Positions 1-14,234 are shown, counted from the stretch's first letter. The stretch: 64,000 nt of DNA from Amaranthus tricolor (GCF_026212465.1 NC_080053.1:10508972-10572971), one strand, 5' to 3'. The notes: a model not told the origin generated them from the sequence alone. A program made the numbers and translations.

Positions 1-50
1 ATATTCCTTCTCCACCACCTTCACCTCAACTATATTTAGCACTAAGTAAA

Positions 51-1725
51 GTGTCAAAAAGGGTTGGTGAAAGAAATAAGAACACTAAGGCAAAAAGATC
101 TTTTGTATACGATGATGACGACATAATTTCGTTCGATGTAGACCTTAAGGATGATGATTTTGATGATAATACAGATGTTGATTTGTTCTCTGAACACATT
201 GAAGCATCTGTGTTAGAGGAAGTTAATAGGGCTGTTGGAGGAGGTCATAATATAGATGATGACTTTGTTGCTGGAGACGAAGTAGACCATGAATATGATG
301 AATTACAATCTAAGGAGCTTAAAGGTAGAACTACATTTCCTATCTTTAATCCTAATGTTTATTTTCTTAGAAAAATCAAATTGAAAAAGCTTGTTTGAAG
401 TTTCCTTTAATTGAAGTGTTAGGAGTTGGTGCTCAAAAGCATGCTTTTGAAAACAAGTATGACTAAGACAGTCCACACAATGTTGGAAGGAGGTATAGAG
501 GTTATTGTGTAGACAGAAGTGGTAAATGCTTATGAAACAAGAAAAGATCAGTGAGAATTAGATGTAATCGTGACAATTCAACTTGCAAGTTTTATATTTA
601 TGCTAGTGAATTGAGAGGTGAAAAGACAATGCGGATCAAGACTTGTAGACTTGAGCAATAATGTTGAAACCACCATTATACAAGGAAGTTGACATCAAAG
701 TTTTTAGTTGTTAGGTACTTAGATGTTTAGAGGAAGTATCTTGATTGGGATTTGATTAAGGGTCCGCAAAATAGAGCTAAGGAGGATTATGGTATACTTG
801 TGTTATACTAAAAATGTTGAAATACTAAGGTAAGGGCAAAATTGATGTTGTATGGTGATGGATGTGAGTAGTATAAGAGAATTTGGGATGATATTACTGC
901 AATAAGGAAATTATATAACCCAGATAGTTCTGCATTAGTTAGTGTCTTAGATGGTCCTGAAAGACCCTTATTCCAAAGCATATTTATTTGCTCAAAGTCA
1001 GTTTTGGATGGTTTTTACAAGGATGCAGACCAACTATTAGGTTGGATGGTTGTCATTTAACTAGAGCTTATCCTGGGATATTTCTTACAGTTGTTGGAAA
1101 GGATGGAAACAACAACATATACCCATTGGCATGGGTTGTTGTTGTTGTTGTAGAAGATTTTCACACATGGACATGGCTTTTACACAATCTAGCTGATTTT
1201 CTTCGAACAATAATTGATGAAGGATACACATTCATGTTTGATAGAAAAAAAGGTATACAGTCAAATTTAGTTTTAGTTTCATGTATAATATATTATGAGT
1301 GAGTTTACTAACTACTTTCCTTTGAACATGGTCCTATTAGAGCTTTGGAGACAATTTTTCTAAAAGCTTCCACAAAATATTGGAGGAGACGCCGTTGGTG
1401 CAACTTCAAACAAAAATGGAGTGTAGAGGCTTACAAGTATGTAATGTGGGCTACTACTAAAACCACAACTAAGGTAAACTTTTCTATTTTTCAAGCTTAC
1501 AAATTATGTTACTACTTACAGTCATACCTACTATGCAAAACTTATTTCATGAACAGAAAAAAATTTAAAGAGGAGATGGAGGAACTAAAAAAGCTAAATG
1601 AGGAAGTATGTGCATACATGGTTGCAATTCTTCCCATAGCATGGAGTAAGCATGCTTTTGACGCACAATGAAAGTCTAACATGTTTTTAAATAAGATGTG
1701 TGAGTCATTCAATCATGTGCTAAAA
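51..1725 (+). pseudogene. Decayed MuDR/MULE transposase
   Basis: Remnant of a Mutator-like transposase reading left to right through several frames. The N-terminal part (51-398) is an acidic Asp-rich stretch as in MuDR-type proteins. At 1000-1200 the catalytic-domain signature appears (GCRPTIRLDGCHL, then TVVGKDGNNNIYPLAW and TWTWLLHNL), matching the plant MULE core in which the first Asp lies in the LDGCHL motif. Further on, 1560-1720 gives the downstream block (ELKKLNEEV, AWSKHAF, CESFNHVLK). Between the blocks there are many stops and frame changes, so it cannot be functional. Homology stops abruptly near 1725, where CACTA-type subterminal sequence begins, which implies a later insertion. 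Family assignment is secure; the left end lies outside the window. Confidence 0.85.
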
Positions 1726-2102
1726 ACGTATCTGCTGCGTGTCATTTGCTGTGGTTTTATTTAGATGCAGAATTAAATAGCAAAAAAAAACGCAAAAATA
1801 AAAATATAACAAATGCTGCGGTTTTCCTTATGCCCGCAACATATTAGTTTGTATATGCTGCAGTTTTAGTTTGCTCGCAACAATTAAGTGTTTTTTTTTT
1901 AAATTACGCGCCTCTATAGTCTTCGTGAATACGCATTAGTCTAGGTACTGTTGTATTCATTCTTCTAAACCCACGAAAAACCCTCTGCGTCATTGTATAC
2001 GTTCTTCGTTGTCTTCAGTAGTCTTCGTTCTTCATTGCATCTACTTCACATACATTGTTGTCTTGACCTTCTTCGTGTGCTACTATTTTCTTGTTTGCCA
2101 TT
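1725..2102 (+). mobile_element. Truncated CACTA 5' terminal segment
   Basis: Starting just after the MULE homology ends, this segment repeats the order of motifs seen in the neighbouring CACTA 5' end: ATCTGCTGCG, several GCTGCGGTTTT / CCCGCAAC units, then the leader-like stretch with CTAAACCCACGA and GTTCTTCGTTGTC. It is therefore a second, diverged copy of the same 5' terminus. The CACTA element that begins at 2103 is inserted at its right edge. No coding sequence. Confidence 0.6.
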
Positions 2103-2335
2103 CACTAGTGGAAAAAAAACATATCTGCTGCTAATCAATTGTTGCGGTTTTTGTTGAACGCAGCTTAAAATAGCATAAAAGAATTTGCAAAAAAAAATGG
2201 TTAATCAACGTTGCGGTTTTGTTGTAGCTCGCAGCACATGTGGAGTATATGCTGCGGTTTTTGGCAACCCGCAACAAATAGTTGAGTATATGTTGCGGTT
2301 TTTCGCAGCCCGCAGCAAATAATGATTCTAAAAAA
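2103..2335 (+). repeat. CACTA terminal and subterminal repeats
   Basis: After the CACTA terminus, at least five copies of a roughly 10-14 bp unit of the form (T)GCTGCGGTTTT, or its partner CCCGCAGCA / CCCGCAACA, occur in alternating orientation (for example near 2150, 2210, 2250, 2295 and 2315). In CACTA elements such subterminal arrays bind the element-encoded DNA-binding protein; that role is inferred from family knowledge. Confidence 0.7.
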
Positions 2336-3240
2336 TTAAAAACCCGCATTTCAACGTTCATTTGCTCAAAACCCTCATATAACTGTTGTATTCTCCTAAA
2401 ACCCACGACGACAACTGTCTTCTTCTTCAAGTTCTTCAAAAATTTCTTCAAAAACCCACGAAAATCTCTGCAAAAATCTCTTCAAGTTCTTCAAAAACCC
2501 ACGACTGCTACTGTGTTCTTCTCTTTAAATTCATTCATCATCTTCCAAACCCTACGACTACTACTCTACGTGTTCTTCAATAACCACCCATTTCACGAAT
2601 TTCCTTCTCCATCTTTATTTAAGATCTTCAACCCACCATTGTTGCTTTTCCTTCAAAAACCCACGAAATTAGGGCTAAGCTTGTTCTTCTTCAAGGTATA
2701 AAATTTTCAATCTTTGTTTAAGTTCTTCAAGAATAGCTTCTTTGTGTTTTAATAAGGATTTAGTCTTTTTTTATACTAATTTTGATTTTGTTTTTCATTA
2801 TAGGTTACATAATCCTATTGTAGAAACAAAATTATCATATCTAATTACCAAGGTATGTATTTTATATTTGAATGTGAATAATTTATTTATGTATGTACTT
2901 GAATATTTGAATGTGAATAATTTTAATTAATTAGGATTTTTAGGGTAGATTGAATGTGAATAATTTACTTATGTATATATGTAGTTGTATATTTGAATGT
3001 GAATTATTTACTTATGTATGTAGTTGTATATTATTAGTTTCTTATTATTTTGATTTATGTGTATTTGATTAAAGAAAATGGTGTTTTTTATTATATATGT
3101 TTTGTAATTAAAATATACATAATTTGATTACTTTAAGTAATATAAAGGTTATATAGGGTTATATAGGGTTAATTAGGGTTAATTATATATGTTAAAAGTT
3201 GTGTATTAATTTTGTTTGGAATTAATTAATCACACTTAGG
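2336..3240 (+). other. CACTA 5' leader, no CDS
   Basis: This is a C/T-rich leader with repeated CTTCAAAAACCCACGA-like stretches (2390-2680), then AT-rich, intron-like sequence (2700-3240) with GGTAT..-type donors. No domain is recognisable. A diverged copy of the leader is found again inside the transposase gene at 4326-4890. Confidence 0.5.
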
Positions 3241-6200
3241 ATGACAAAAGATCGTTCTTGGATGTATGGAAGCATTGAATCGTCACAATTTATTGATGGC
3301 GTATTAGAATTTTGTAATATTGCGGTTGAACATCAAGTTAGGATGGGGGGAGTTCGTTTTTATTGCCCATGTGTCACTTGTGGCAATTTATCACAGGTAG
3401 ATCGTGGGTTTATATCCTTAGGGAGCACATACTTCGACGTGGGTTTAGGCCTCAATATCATGTTTGGATTTGGCATGGTAAGGAGGGAGTTTATAAAGAG
3501 AAAAGTGTTGTTGAGGATGTCAATAATGTGGCTGATGTCAATGAGGATGTAATAGATCGTGTTGATGGGTATGAGACAGAAGAAGAAAATGTCGATGAGG
3601 ATGTAGATCGTGTTGATGAGATGATGGAGAGAGTCGAGAATGAGTTAGGAAAACGTCCTCGTGTTTTTGACTTGTTGACAGAGACTTCTCAAAAGCCTTT
3701 GTACCCTAGACGTACAAAGTTCACTAAACTAACAACCGTGTTGACAATTTTCAAAATCAAGTCAAAGTTTAATTAAAGTGACACTAGTTTCACAATGTTA
3801 TTAGAAATGTAAGGTGAGATACTTCTAGGGAAATGAACTTCCAAAGTCGACATATTATGCCAAAAAGCTCATGTGTCCTTTCGGCTTAGAGTACCAGCAG
3901 ATTCATGCATGTCCGAATGATTGTGTATTGTATCGGAATGAAAATGAGAACTTAGAAGAGTGTCCTAGTTGTGGGTTATCGCGTTACAAGCATAAAGGGG
4001 CGCGGGATGCTAAGGGGCCCCCGGCTAAGGTGTTGTGGTATCTTCCAATAATACCTAGATTCAAGCGCTTATTTTCTATAAAGAAATATGCGTTAAATTT
4101 GAGGTGGCATGTGGATAGGGTGAAGAAAGTTCACTTGCTCACACATTTATCTGATTCTCCGGAGTGGAAGAGTATTGATAGGTTGCATAAGACTTTTGGG
4201 GATGAAGTTCGTAATTTAAGGCTCGGACTGTGTACGGATGGAATGAACCTTTTCGGTAATCTTAGTTCTCAACATAGTACTTGGCCGGTACTGTTAGTGA
4301 TTTATAATTTGCCACCTTGGTTGTACATTGTTGTCTTCAACTTCTTCTTCGTGTGCTACTAAATCAACCTTCAAACCTTCTTCAAAACCCACGAATTTGT
4401 ACTTCTTCAACCTTCTTCAATACCCAAAAATTTGTTCAATCCAAACACACGAATTAGGGCTGAGTTTTTTAAAGGTAATTTCTCATTGTAATTTATTTTA
4501 ATTTGTTCTAATTTTGGTCAATACAAACGCACGAATTTGTTCAATACCCACGAATTTGTTCATTGTAATGTGTATGAATTTTTTTTTATAATAGGTAATT
4601 AATTTCTTTGCATATATTAAGTTATATTTTTGATATGTTTGTGTTTGTAACTATAAATGTTGATTTTATTTAAGAATGTGATTTCATTTATGAATGTAGT
4701 TGCTATTTAGAAGTTTTACATTTTACCTAGTTTATATAATTAGTTTGTTCATTAGAATATACATAATATTATTATGATTAATTAGGATTGAATGAATGTG
4801 GTTACTAAAATAAATGTTGTTATTAGAATATACATAATATTATTATGGTTAATTAGGGTTAAATGAGTGATTATAACTTAGTTAGTTAATTAAGACTCGG
4901 ACTGTGTACGGATAGAATAAACTTATTCGGTAATCTTAGTTCTCAACATAGTACTTGCATCAATAATTTGCCACCTTGGTTGTATATGAAGCGTAAGTAC
5001 ATTATGCTTTCGCTTCTTATCTCGAGATCTAAACAACCTAGAAATGACATAGATGTATATCTTGCACCTCTCTTTGAGGATTTGAGTAACAAATAGGATA
5101 AAGGCGATTCCGTGTTTGATGCATATGCTAATGAGGAGTTCACCTTGCGTGCAATGCTTTTATGCACCGTTAATGATTTTCCGGCATATAGCAACTTATC
5201 AGGGTATAAGAACAAAGGGAAGAAAGCATGCCCAATATGTATCGCTGACATGGAATCCACGTGGATTCCTAAGTGCAAACACGTATTTATGCACCATCGA
5301 AAGTTCCTCCCACGAGATCACCAATATCGTAAGAAGAAGAAGATGTTCAACGGGAGGTTGAGGACTGTGTAGCTCGTCGACCGTTGACCGGTTATGAGGT
5401 TTATGAACAGGTTAAGGGAGTTGAGACTATATTTGGTAAAACAGGGCAAGTGCAAGGGGGTGAAGACCGATTATGGAAAAAAGAATCAATCTTTTGGTAG
5501 CTTCCATATTGGAGAGATCTACAGGTTAAGCATTGTCTTGACGTTATGCATATAGAGAAAAATGTATGCGATGCCATACTCGGGCCTCTCATGAAGATTC
5601 CGGGTAAGAAAAAGGATGTTAAGGCCGTGCGAGATTGGTTTGAATGTAAGGGTATTTTCCGGAGTTGTGGGCACAGGATAAGGTGAGTAAGAAAAGAAAT
5701 AGAGCTGATGAAGTTGGTGGCAGTAACAAGTGAAAGGGCGGTAAGAAGAAGATGAGTAATGACAAAATTTATTTGCCTCCAGCTTGCTACACATTATCCA
5801 AAGTAGAGAAGCGGGCATTTTGTGAGTCTTTATATAGCATTAAGGTTCCGTCTAGGTACTCTTCCAACATGAAGAGATTTGTGACCCTAAATGGTAAGTT
5901 GAAGTTGGGAAGCATGAAATCTCATGATTGCCATTTAATGATGCAAGTGTTCTTACCAATTGCAATCCGTGGAATACTGCCAAAACATGTGAGATATGCT
6001 ATTATCGAGCTATGTTCGTTTTTCAACACAATTTGTAGTAAAGTTCTTGATCCCTTTAAACTTGATGCTCTTCAAGTCAATGTGATTATAACTTTATGCA
6101 AGTTTGAGATGTATTTTCCACCTTCTTTCCTTTGGCATAATGGTTCATCTTATTGTCTATCTCGTTCGTGAGATCAAGCTTTTGGGTCCAGTTTTTTTAA

Positions 6201-6450
6201 GGTGGTGTTATCCTTTTGAAAGACACATGGGTGTTTTACAAAACAAGATGAGGAATCCAGCACAACCCGAGGGGAGTATGATTCAAGGCACTGTAAGCGA
6301 TGAGATTGGTAACTTTATAGCCGAATATTTGGCCATGGCAAAGCCTATTGGACTTCCCACCTCTCGACATGAAGGAAGGCTTGAGGGAAATGGAACAATT
6401 AGCTCTAAATCGATCACACCTCCTCGAGACAGTCTTCTACAAATTTGATT
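3241..6450 (+). pseudogene. CACTA transposase TNPD (TNP2-like), broken
   Basis: It opens at ATG 3241 with the transposase-associated domain: DRSWMYGS near the start, then a Cys motif CPCVTCGN at about residues 40-50. After a one-base shift near 3395 the same domain continues (LREHILRRGF, YHVWIWHG). TNP2 homology starts near 3842 and runs through HACPNDCVLYR, CPSCGLSRYK and LRLGLCTDGMN to 4325, is interrupted to 4890, then resumes through FPAYSNLSGY and KKACPICIADM to 5372. A further block at 5400-5690 includes HCLDVMHIEKNVCDAI. The C-terminal DUF4218-like region (5760-6450) contains PKHVRYAIIELCSFFN and YPFERHMGVLQNKMRNPA. Several stops and frameshifts make it non-functional. Confidence 0.85.
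4326..4890 (+). repeat. Leader-like insertion plus duplicated TNPD segment
   Basis: TNPD coding homology breaks at about 4325 and is replaced by sequence resembling the element's own leader (GTTGTCTTCAACTTCTTC, TTCAAAACCCACGAA, AT-rich intron-like DNA). On the far side the coding sequence restarts by repeating what came before: the segment encoding CTDG...LFGNLSSQHST (4222-4325) recurs at 4894-4985. This looks like recombination or template switching between two related copies rather than a simple insertion. Confidence 0.6.
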
Positions 6451-7000
6451 GTCGAGGATCAGGAAAGTCAACATGGGGATCCTAAGGCTTCGGCCGAGCC
6501 AACACCCGAGCCCATTACACCCGTAGCACCCCAGCCCATTACTACCCCTGAAGGGAAAATTCCTACACCAGAGACCATGAACTCAGTTGCTCAAAATCCG
6601 GAGCCAACTCCCGAGCCAGTGGTAAAGGTATATCGTTTTTAAATATATAAGCACTTATTAATTTAAAGTGCAACGTGTTTTAGTATTTTATTATGATGCT
6701 TATTATACTAAACGTCACAATTTTCAGGAGCCGACTTCTTGTTCTCTTTTGCTGCCTGAGTTTGGTGTTACTAGTGATGGCGACTTAACTGAGGTTGCAT
6801 ATGGTGTGGCACAACCAACCAAAGAGGGCCAAACAGTGCATTCCATGCATGTTACAAGTGGGCACATCAGTGTGACCATAGAAACTATTCTAAAGGGGTT
6901 TGAAGATTTCTCACTCCCGGTTTCAATGCCAGAATGGAGCCTTAAGAAACTATCAGATGCCCTAGGTACTTTCGTCACATGGCCATATGCTTGGTTTTGA
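6445..7000 (+). pseudogene. CACTA linker and C-terminal exons
   Basis: Two open stretches lie downstream of the DUF4218-like region. The first (6445-6642) is Pro/Glu/Thr-rich with repeated PTPEP units and ends in a plausible splice donor (GTAAAGG|GTATATCG area). The second (6668-7000) encodes a non-repetitive peptide ending near WPYAWF. I recognise no catalytic domain. Position and strand fit the spacer between transposase and protease regions of CACTA elements. Confidence 0.4.
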
Positions 7001-7289
7001 TTCACTACCATGGTAATAATCAATTGTATCTTATTTATTTTTATTATTTTAATTGCATGCTTACATTAATTTAATTGTATAAATTGAAATAGCAAAAGAG
7101 TCCAAAGGGCTCTAGGAGAGAGATCGGTTCCTCATCAAAGGTGTCGACTGGGTCAAAGTCGGTGGCAATCACTCTAATTTTGACTAATGCATAGTTAAAA
7201 GATCTCTCTCAAGATTGCAAATGGCTGCACAAATGTGCATCTCGCATGCGTGAGGAGGGCCAATCATTCTACCCCTGCAGAAGGAACAA

Positions 7290-8850
7290 TTCTGCTTTGT
7301 TGAGAGCTCTTTTGTAATTATTGGTCCTAGTGACATTGGGCAATTTTTGAGAGGAGAAATGTTGAATGTAGCTCTTATCCGTGTCTACATTAGGTGATGT
7401 TCATTATCTTTCAATTTAGGCATTATTGTTTAATTGCTTTAATAATCGAATTATTGACAAAATTTTCTTATTCGTGAGTTTAGTACGGCTTACGAGGAGC
7501 TAAATTCTTGCGAACCTCCAATAAAAATTGGATGGTTTTTTCCTAAATCGATTTCGGGTACTAAAAGCGTAAATGATCTAGATGACGTTAAAGCATACAT
7601 TTAGATGCGTTGAATGATTCCTTTGCATCTAAACACATGTTCATTCAGGCTCCATATGTGAAAGAGTAAGTTTTATTTTTGAAATTGAACTTATCTTTTG
7701 TTCACATATTCTTTAATTTGTTGATTTTCAATTTGCGTTTGTAGTTTGAATTGGATACTTTTGGTCATATGTCCTTTGACGAGTACTGTGCACGTCTTCG
7801 ACTCATCACAAAAAGCTCAAAGCCCGCCTCGCAACACAGAATTTAAAGCCTTGTCGAATACGTAATTTTATAAATTTTACCAATTTCATTTAAGTGTCGT
7901 ATATAAAAAAATAGTCATACTTTTCCCATGCGTTTCAGCAATGAAGAAAGTGCATGGAGAAATGGGATCTATATCCAGAGCCACATTTCCGAAATGGACA
8001 GCAGTAAAGGTACACAACACTATTCGAAATACGTTTCATTTAAGTGTTGTTGGCACTTTCGCGCATAAAGTAGCTCACACTTAGTTTGTTTTGCACGAAA
8101 CTTGGCACACAACGCTATTTGGTATATATTATTGTGTTGAAGTGTTTAGAATTGAAAATCATAGTCATTTGTTTGAAATTACGTGCTAAGTTGCGATTTT
8201 AAGGGTTTTTAAGTGTTTTTGGCACTTTCGCACATAAAGTAGCACAAACTTGGTTTGTTTTGCACGGAACTTGGCGCACAACACTATTTGGTACATATTA
8301 TTGTGTTGAAGTGGTTAGAATTGAAAATCACAGTCATATACTTGAAATTACATGCTAAGTTGCGATTTTAAGGTTTTTAAACGTTTTTGGCACTTTTGCG
8401 CATAAAGTAGCTCAAACTTGGTTTGTTTTGCACGAAACTTGGCACACAACACTATTTGGTATATATTATTGTGTTGAAGTGTTTAGAATTGAAAATCATA
8501 GTCATATGTTTGAAATTACGTGCTAAGTTGCGATTTTAAGTATTTTTAAGTGTTTTTGGCACTTTCGCGCATAAAGTAGCTCAAACTTGATTTGTTTTGC
8601 TCGAACACAACAATATTTGGTATATATTATTATGTTAAAATGGTTAGTATTGAAAATCATAGTCATATGCTTGAAATGACGTGCTAAGTTGCGATTTTAA
8701 GGGTTTTTAAGCGTTTTTGCCACTAACATCTATTTTCTCTTAGTGCTTTCGACAAGATAATACTGTTGATTGCGGCTACTACACTCTCAAATAGATAGAC
8801 GATATCTTACAATCCGTGAAGAACGTTGGAGTCGAAAATACTGATGCTGT
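7290..8850 (+). pseudogene. Ulp1-like cysteine protease (C48) remnant of CACTA
   Basis: Four blocks in order fit a Ulp1/SENP peptidase: FVIIGPSDIGQFLRGE near 7310, DSFASKHMFIQAPYVKE near 7620, a hydrophobic strand ending VHVFDS near 7775 (the region holding the catalytic Asp in this family) and QDNTVDCGYYTLK near 8745, where DCGYY surrounds the catalytic Cys. A stop follows the Cys block directly. The blocks are separated by intron-like AT-rich DNA, and the one before the Cys block holds a 169-bp tandem array. Ulp1 proteases are often carried by plant CACTA and MULE elements; their role in transposition is unclear. It is not functional as it stands. Confidence 0.7.
8050..8725 (+). repeat. 169-bp tandem repeat, 4 copies
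   Basis: The landmark GGCACTTTCG (or GGCACTTTTG) recurs at 8052, 8221, 8389 and 8558, with a degenerate end at 8719: a period of 168-169 bp with high identity. Each unit includes CATAAAGTAGCTCA, TTTGTTTTGCACG and GTGCTAAGTTGCGATTTTAA. The array fills the intron between the Asp-block and Cys-block exons of the protease remnant. Confidence 0.9.
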
Positions 8851-8957
8851 AAGTATTTGTTGCGTTCTTAGATTATAATATTATATATTTACAATAGGTA
8901 AAATCTAATGTTTATGTATCATTTAATTTAAACTTTTTTAAGTATTTTATTTAATAT

Positions 8958-9169
<212 letters not shown>

Positions 9170-9880
9170 ACCTGAACGAATTTTAAATCGAACTGCTATA
9201 AACCTGAACCAATTTTTAACATAGAAGTATGATAGACTCATATTCAATCATCTTATTTGCTAAGCTAATAAAGTGTTAGATATTTAATAAATTTAATTTT
9301 ATAAATACATAGTATCCCGTATTTGGAGTTAATAATCAATGGTCAATGTTTATTTAACTACTTTTAATCGAATTAGATGAATATTGATAGAACTTTATAA
9401 TTTTAATTTTCGGTCAAACAAGTAAAAGTAACAAAATAATAATGATTACTAATTAATTTGCATTTTAACTATTTTGCTTTAAATAAAGGGAATCTTGTCA
9501 TCAATTAAAAATTGACTAACAACTAAATTTGATATTTATTCGATCGATAGTAATTAGTAATACGTAGTTGAATTTTGCTTTAATAAAAAACTCGAACCCG
9601 ATCTGTACCCGAGACCGATTGACACTCGACACGAACTTCAACCTACACCGAACTGATACTAACCCGATAGCTTGAATAACCAATCTCCAACCAAACCGTG
9701 ACTAACCGACTCGACCCGAGTGTGACCCGTTGTAACACACAGCCTAAAAATAACCGATTCAAAATACAACCGAACCGAATGATATCCGTCCGAAATCGAC
9801 CCGATCACCCGAACTTCTCTAAGCATTAAGCCCAAACAAATAGTCAAGCTCCTTTAAAAAGGCTAAACGTAATCCTAAAC
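9170..9880 (+). repeat. Degenerate CCGAAC/CCCGA-rich repeat region
   Basis: Low-complexity sequence built from variants of (A)ACCCGAACCGA, AATCGAACTG and ATACAAACC, dense at 9590-9830 and also just after the microsatellite (9170-9220). AT-rich unique DNA lies at 9230-9580. The same word set occurs at 61676-62095 and 63570-63760, again beside (TA)n. No coding potential. Confidence 0.6.
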
Positions 9881-9884
9881 CCTT

Positions 9885-10140
9885 TTACAATTTTCACGCC
9901 TCTCTCTCTCTTCTTTTCTCTGTATTCACTTTCCTTTCCTCCTCAATCAAGTATTATCCTTCTTGCTCATCTTTTTCGTCTGTCTTCAACTGTTTTGTTT
10001 TGATTTCTTTTAAATTATAAGATTTATTAAAATTCTTGATGATTTAAATTATCCTTGCATTTATATTTCATTTTTCGTATTTTAATTTCATTTCAGATCT
10101 AATATAAGTATTTATTGTTCTTTTACAGATTAGGGAATCA
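9885..10140 (+). promoter_or_regulatory. Possible orphan plant promoter / 5' leader
   Basis: A telo-box-like CCTAAACCCTT is followed about 25 bp later by a CT-rich initiator/leader (CGCCTCTCTCTCTCTTC) and T-rich, intron-like DNA. This arrangement is typical of leaders of plant housekeeping genes. No coding exon follows, so it may be a relic captured by repeats or chance low complexity. Confidence 0.25.
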
Positions 10141-11819
10141 AAGAAAACCTATTTAGAATTCTTAGTAGAATAATTTTGGATTTAACGTGTTTTTTTCTCA
10201 ATTTAGATTTAATGTATTTTTTTCAATTTTTCTTGATCTGTAATTTTCTTTTTATTTCATTTTAGATTCAATTGTTTTATTCAATTTCAAAAATTCTATT
10301 TCTTATTTTCATTTATGAATGTATTATTAGATTTTGTAGATTGTGGAATTCATATGTATTTTAGTTTTTTAATTGAATTTTTGTAATTTTTTCTCAATTT
10401 TTGTTTGGGACCTAATGCAATTCAGTGTAGTCGAAGTAATTTGGGTTTAGCTCGGTTCAGTGTTCAATTTTTTCGATTTGGATTTGGACTTGAAATGTGA
10501 AAATCGAATTTATTTGGTTTTGCATGAAAATCAAACTAAAAACTTAATTTACACCCTATCATTAATAGTTTCCAAATTAATATTTTCCTCAAATACCTAC
10601 TAAAATCTATTTCTCTTTAAATAAGTTTCCAAAATTAACATTTCTAACTTTACAATAAATAAAACTTTATTCTCTTAAAAAAAAATCAAATACTCTAATT
10701 AAAATTCAAGTTAAAATGCATCATTCGGATAAGTTTTCAAAATTCAACAACTTCACCAAAAATTAATATTTCAAGTTTAGAAAAAAAAAAAAAAGTAAAG
10801 TTATTAGGTTTATAAAAATCAACATTTTAGTAATAAAACAAATAAAACTTATAATTTCACAAAAATCAATATTTCTAGTTTTAAAACAAGTCAAATTTAT
10901 AATTTTCACAAAAGTCGATATTTCTAATTATAAAACAAATAAAACTTGTAATCCCACAAAGTCAATATTTCACACATACTTTGAACGGCAAGTATACTAA
11001 AAATATTCTTACATCATTTTATATAATTTTGGTCAAATAGTTAGTAAATAAAATATTTTATACTAAATAATGATTAAAAGTTATTTTTATTATAAAATTT
11101 CATATATTCAAGAAAAACACTTCAATATTTAATAACTTCTAAAAATTTCTCAAAAATATCTTTTTTAAATTATTATTTTATTATTATCACAAAAATAGTT
11201 GTAATAATTTAAAATAGTAATTTAAATTCCTTTTTTTTTTACATGATATTGGTCGAATGGTGTTTTGGGCCCTTTTCACACAAAAAAAACGACTTAATTT
11301 AATATATCATAATAAATACTAGATTTAAATAATTAACATAACCACTTTAAATAAAATAAAAACTTTACATAATAACTTAGAAATTTACTATATCTTTAAG
11401 GATACGCTTAAATCTTAAAATAAAGTATAATAATAATATTCTTAATATAATCATACTTAGTAAAATACGTTTATAACATAACTTATTACCTTATAAACTA
11501 GTTTGAAGGCTAACATAAACAAATTAATAAAAAATTCTAACATAAAAAAAATAATAACATTCCTAATGTAACACATAACTCATAAACATACTAGCACTAG
11601 TTTATAACATAAATCATACTTAATATCACTAGAATACAATTGTGCACCCAACTTCCTAAACTTGTTCAAAGATTATTAAATTAACATACTAAAACTACTT
11701 TTAGCATACACATATATACTTAATATAATCTTGATCATAATTTCATTAAACTAACTTCCTACTAAAGCATATCAACATATTTCATATTTTCCTTATTATA
11801 AAATAAATATAATGTAAAA
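10141..11819. other. AT-rich intergenic DNA with 48-bp degenerate repeats
   Basis: No coding or RNA feature is visible. At 10814, 10861, 10910 and 10958 a unit beginning AAAA(A)TCAATATTTCTA and including AAACAAATAAAACTTATAAT recurs with a 47-49 bp spacing, forming four imperfect copies. Confidence 0.5.
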
Positions 11820-13911
<2,092 letters not shown>

Positions 13912-13945
13912 ACCCTTTCCCCAACAGTATCCTATAAATAAAGAA

Positions 13946-14234
13946 GGGTGAATTGTCAAAAATAAACCAACCTTTGCTCAACCCGCTGAAAATAAATTTG
14001 TCTATCAATTATTTTTAAATATACTTACATATTTGATATAATTGCTGAAAATAAAGTCAACTATTGTTTATTGTTAATTGCTTGAATATATAGAAGCTTT
14101 GAAGATGATTATAAACAATAGGTGCATTTATTTTAAGAAAATATATTTGATAGGTGTGTTATTTAAAAATAAACAATTGGTGATTTATTTTCAACGGGTC
14201 AAACAAAAATTGGTTTATTATTGACAACTTCCCC
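13946..14234. mobile_element. Mutator-type MITE with 9-bp target duplication
   Basis: The two ends form imperfect inverted repeats of about 50 bp: the left begins GGGTGAATTGTCAAAAATAA and the right end, reverse-complemented, begins GGGGAAGTTGTCAATAATAA. Both continue to a shared CCCG(C/T)TGAAAATAAA. The flanks are AATAAAGAA (13937-13945) and AATAAGGAA (14235-14243), a 9-bp duplication with one mismatch. A 9-bp duplication and long inverted repeats point to the Mutator superfamily. No coding capacity. Confidence 0.8.

Larger units (their letters stand above)
2103..8860 (+). mobile_element. CACTA (En/Spm) DNA transposon, decayed
   Basis: The left terminus is CACTAGTGGAAAAAAAAC at 2103, the classic CACTA terminal motif, followed by subterminal repeats. 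The element then carries, left to right, a transposase-associated zinc domain, a TNP2/TNPD transposase, a DUF4218-type C-terminal region and a Ulp1-like C48 cysteine protease, a gene content known for plant CACTA elements. All coding parts contain stops and frame shifts. I did not find a convincing right terminus (expected ...TAGTG plus a 3-bp target duplication). The stated end is where protease homology fades, before the (TA)n tract at 8958. Confidence 0.8.

Noticed and set aside
3140..3190. Telomere-like TATAGGGTTATATAGGGTTA
   Set aside because: Only four degenerate TAGGGTTA-like units inside a CACTA leader intron; not a (TTTAGGG)n array.
8050..8725. CRISPR-like spaced repeats
   Set aside because: Units are 169-bp contiguous tandem repeats in plant nuclear DNA with no short repeat-spacer structure.
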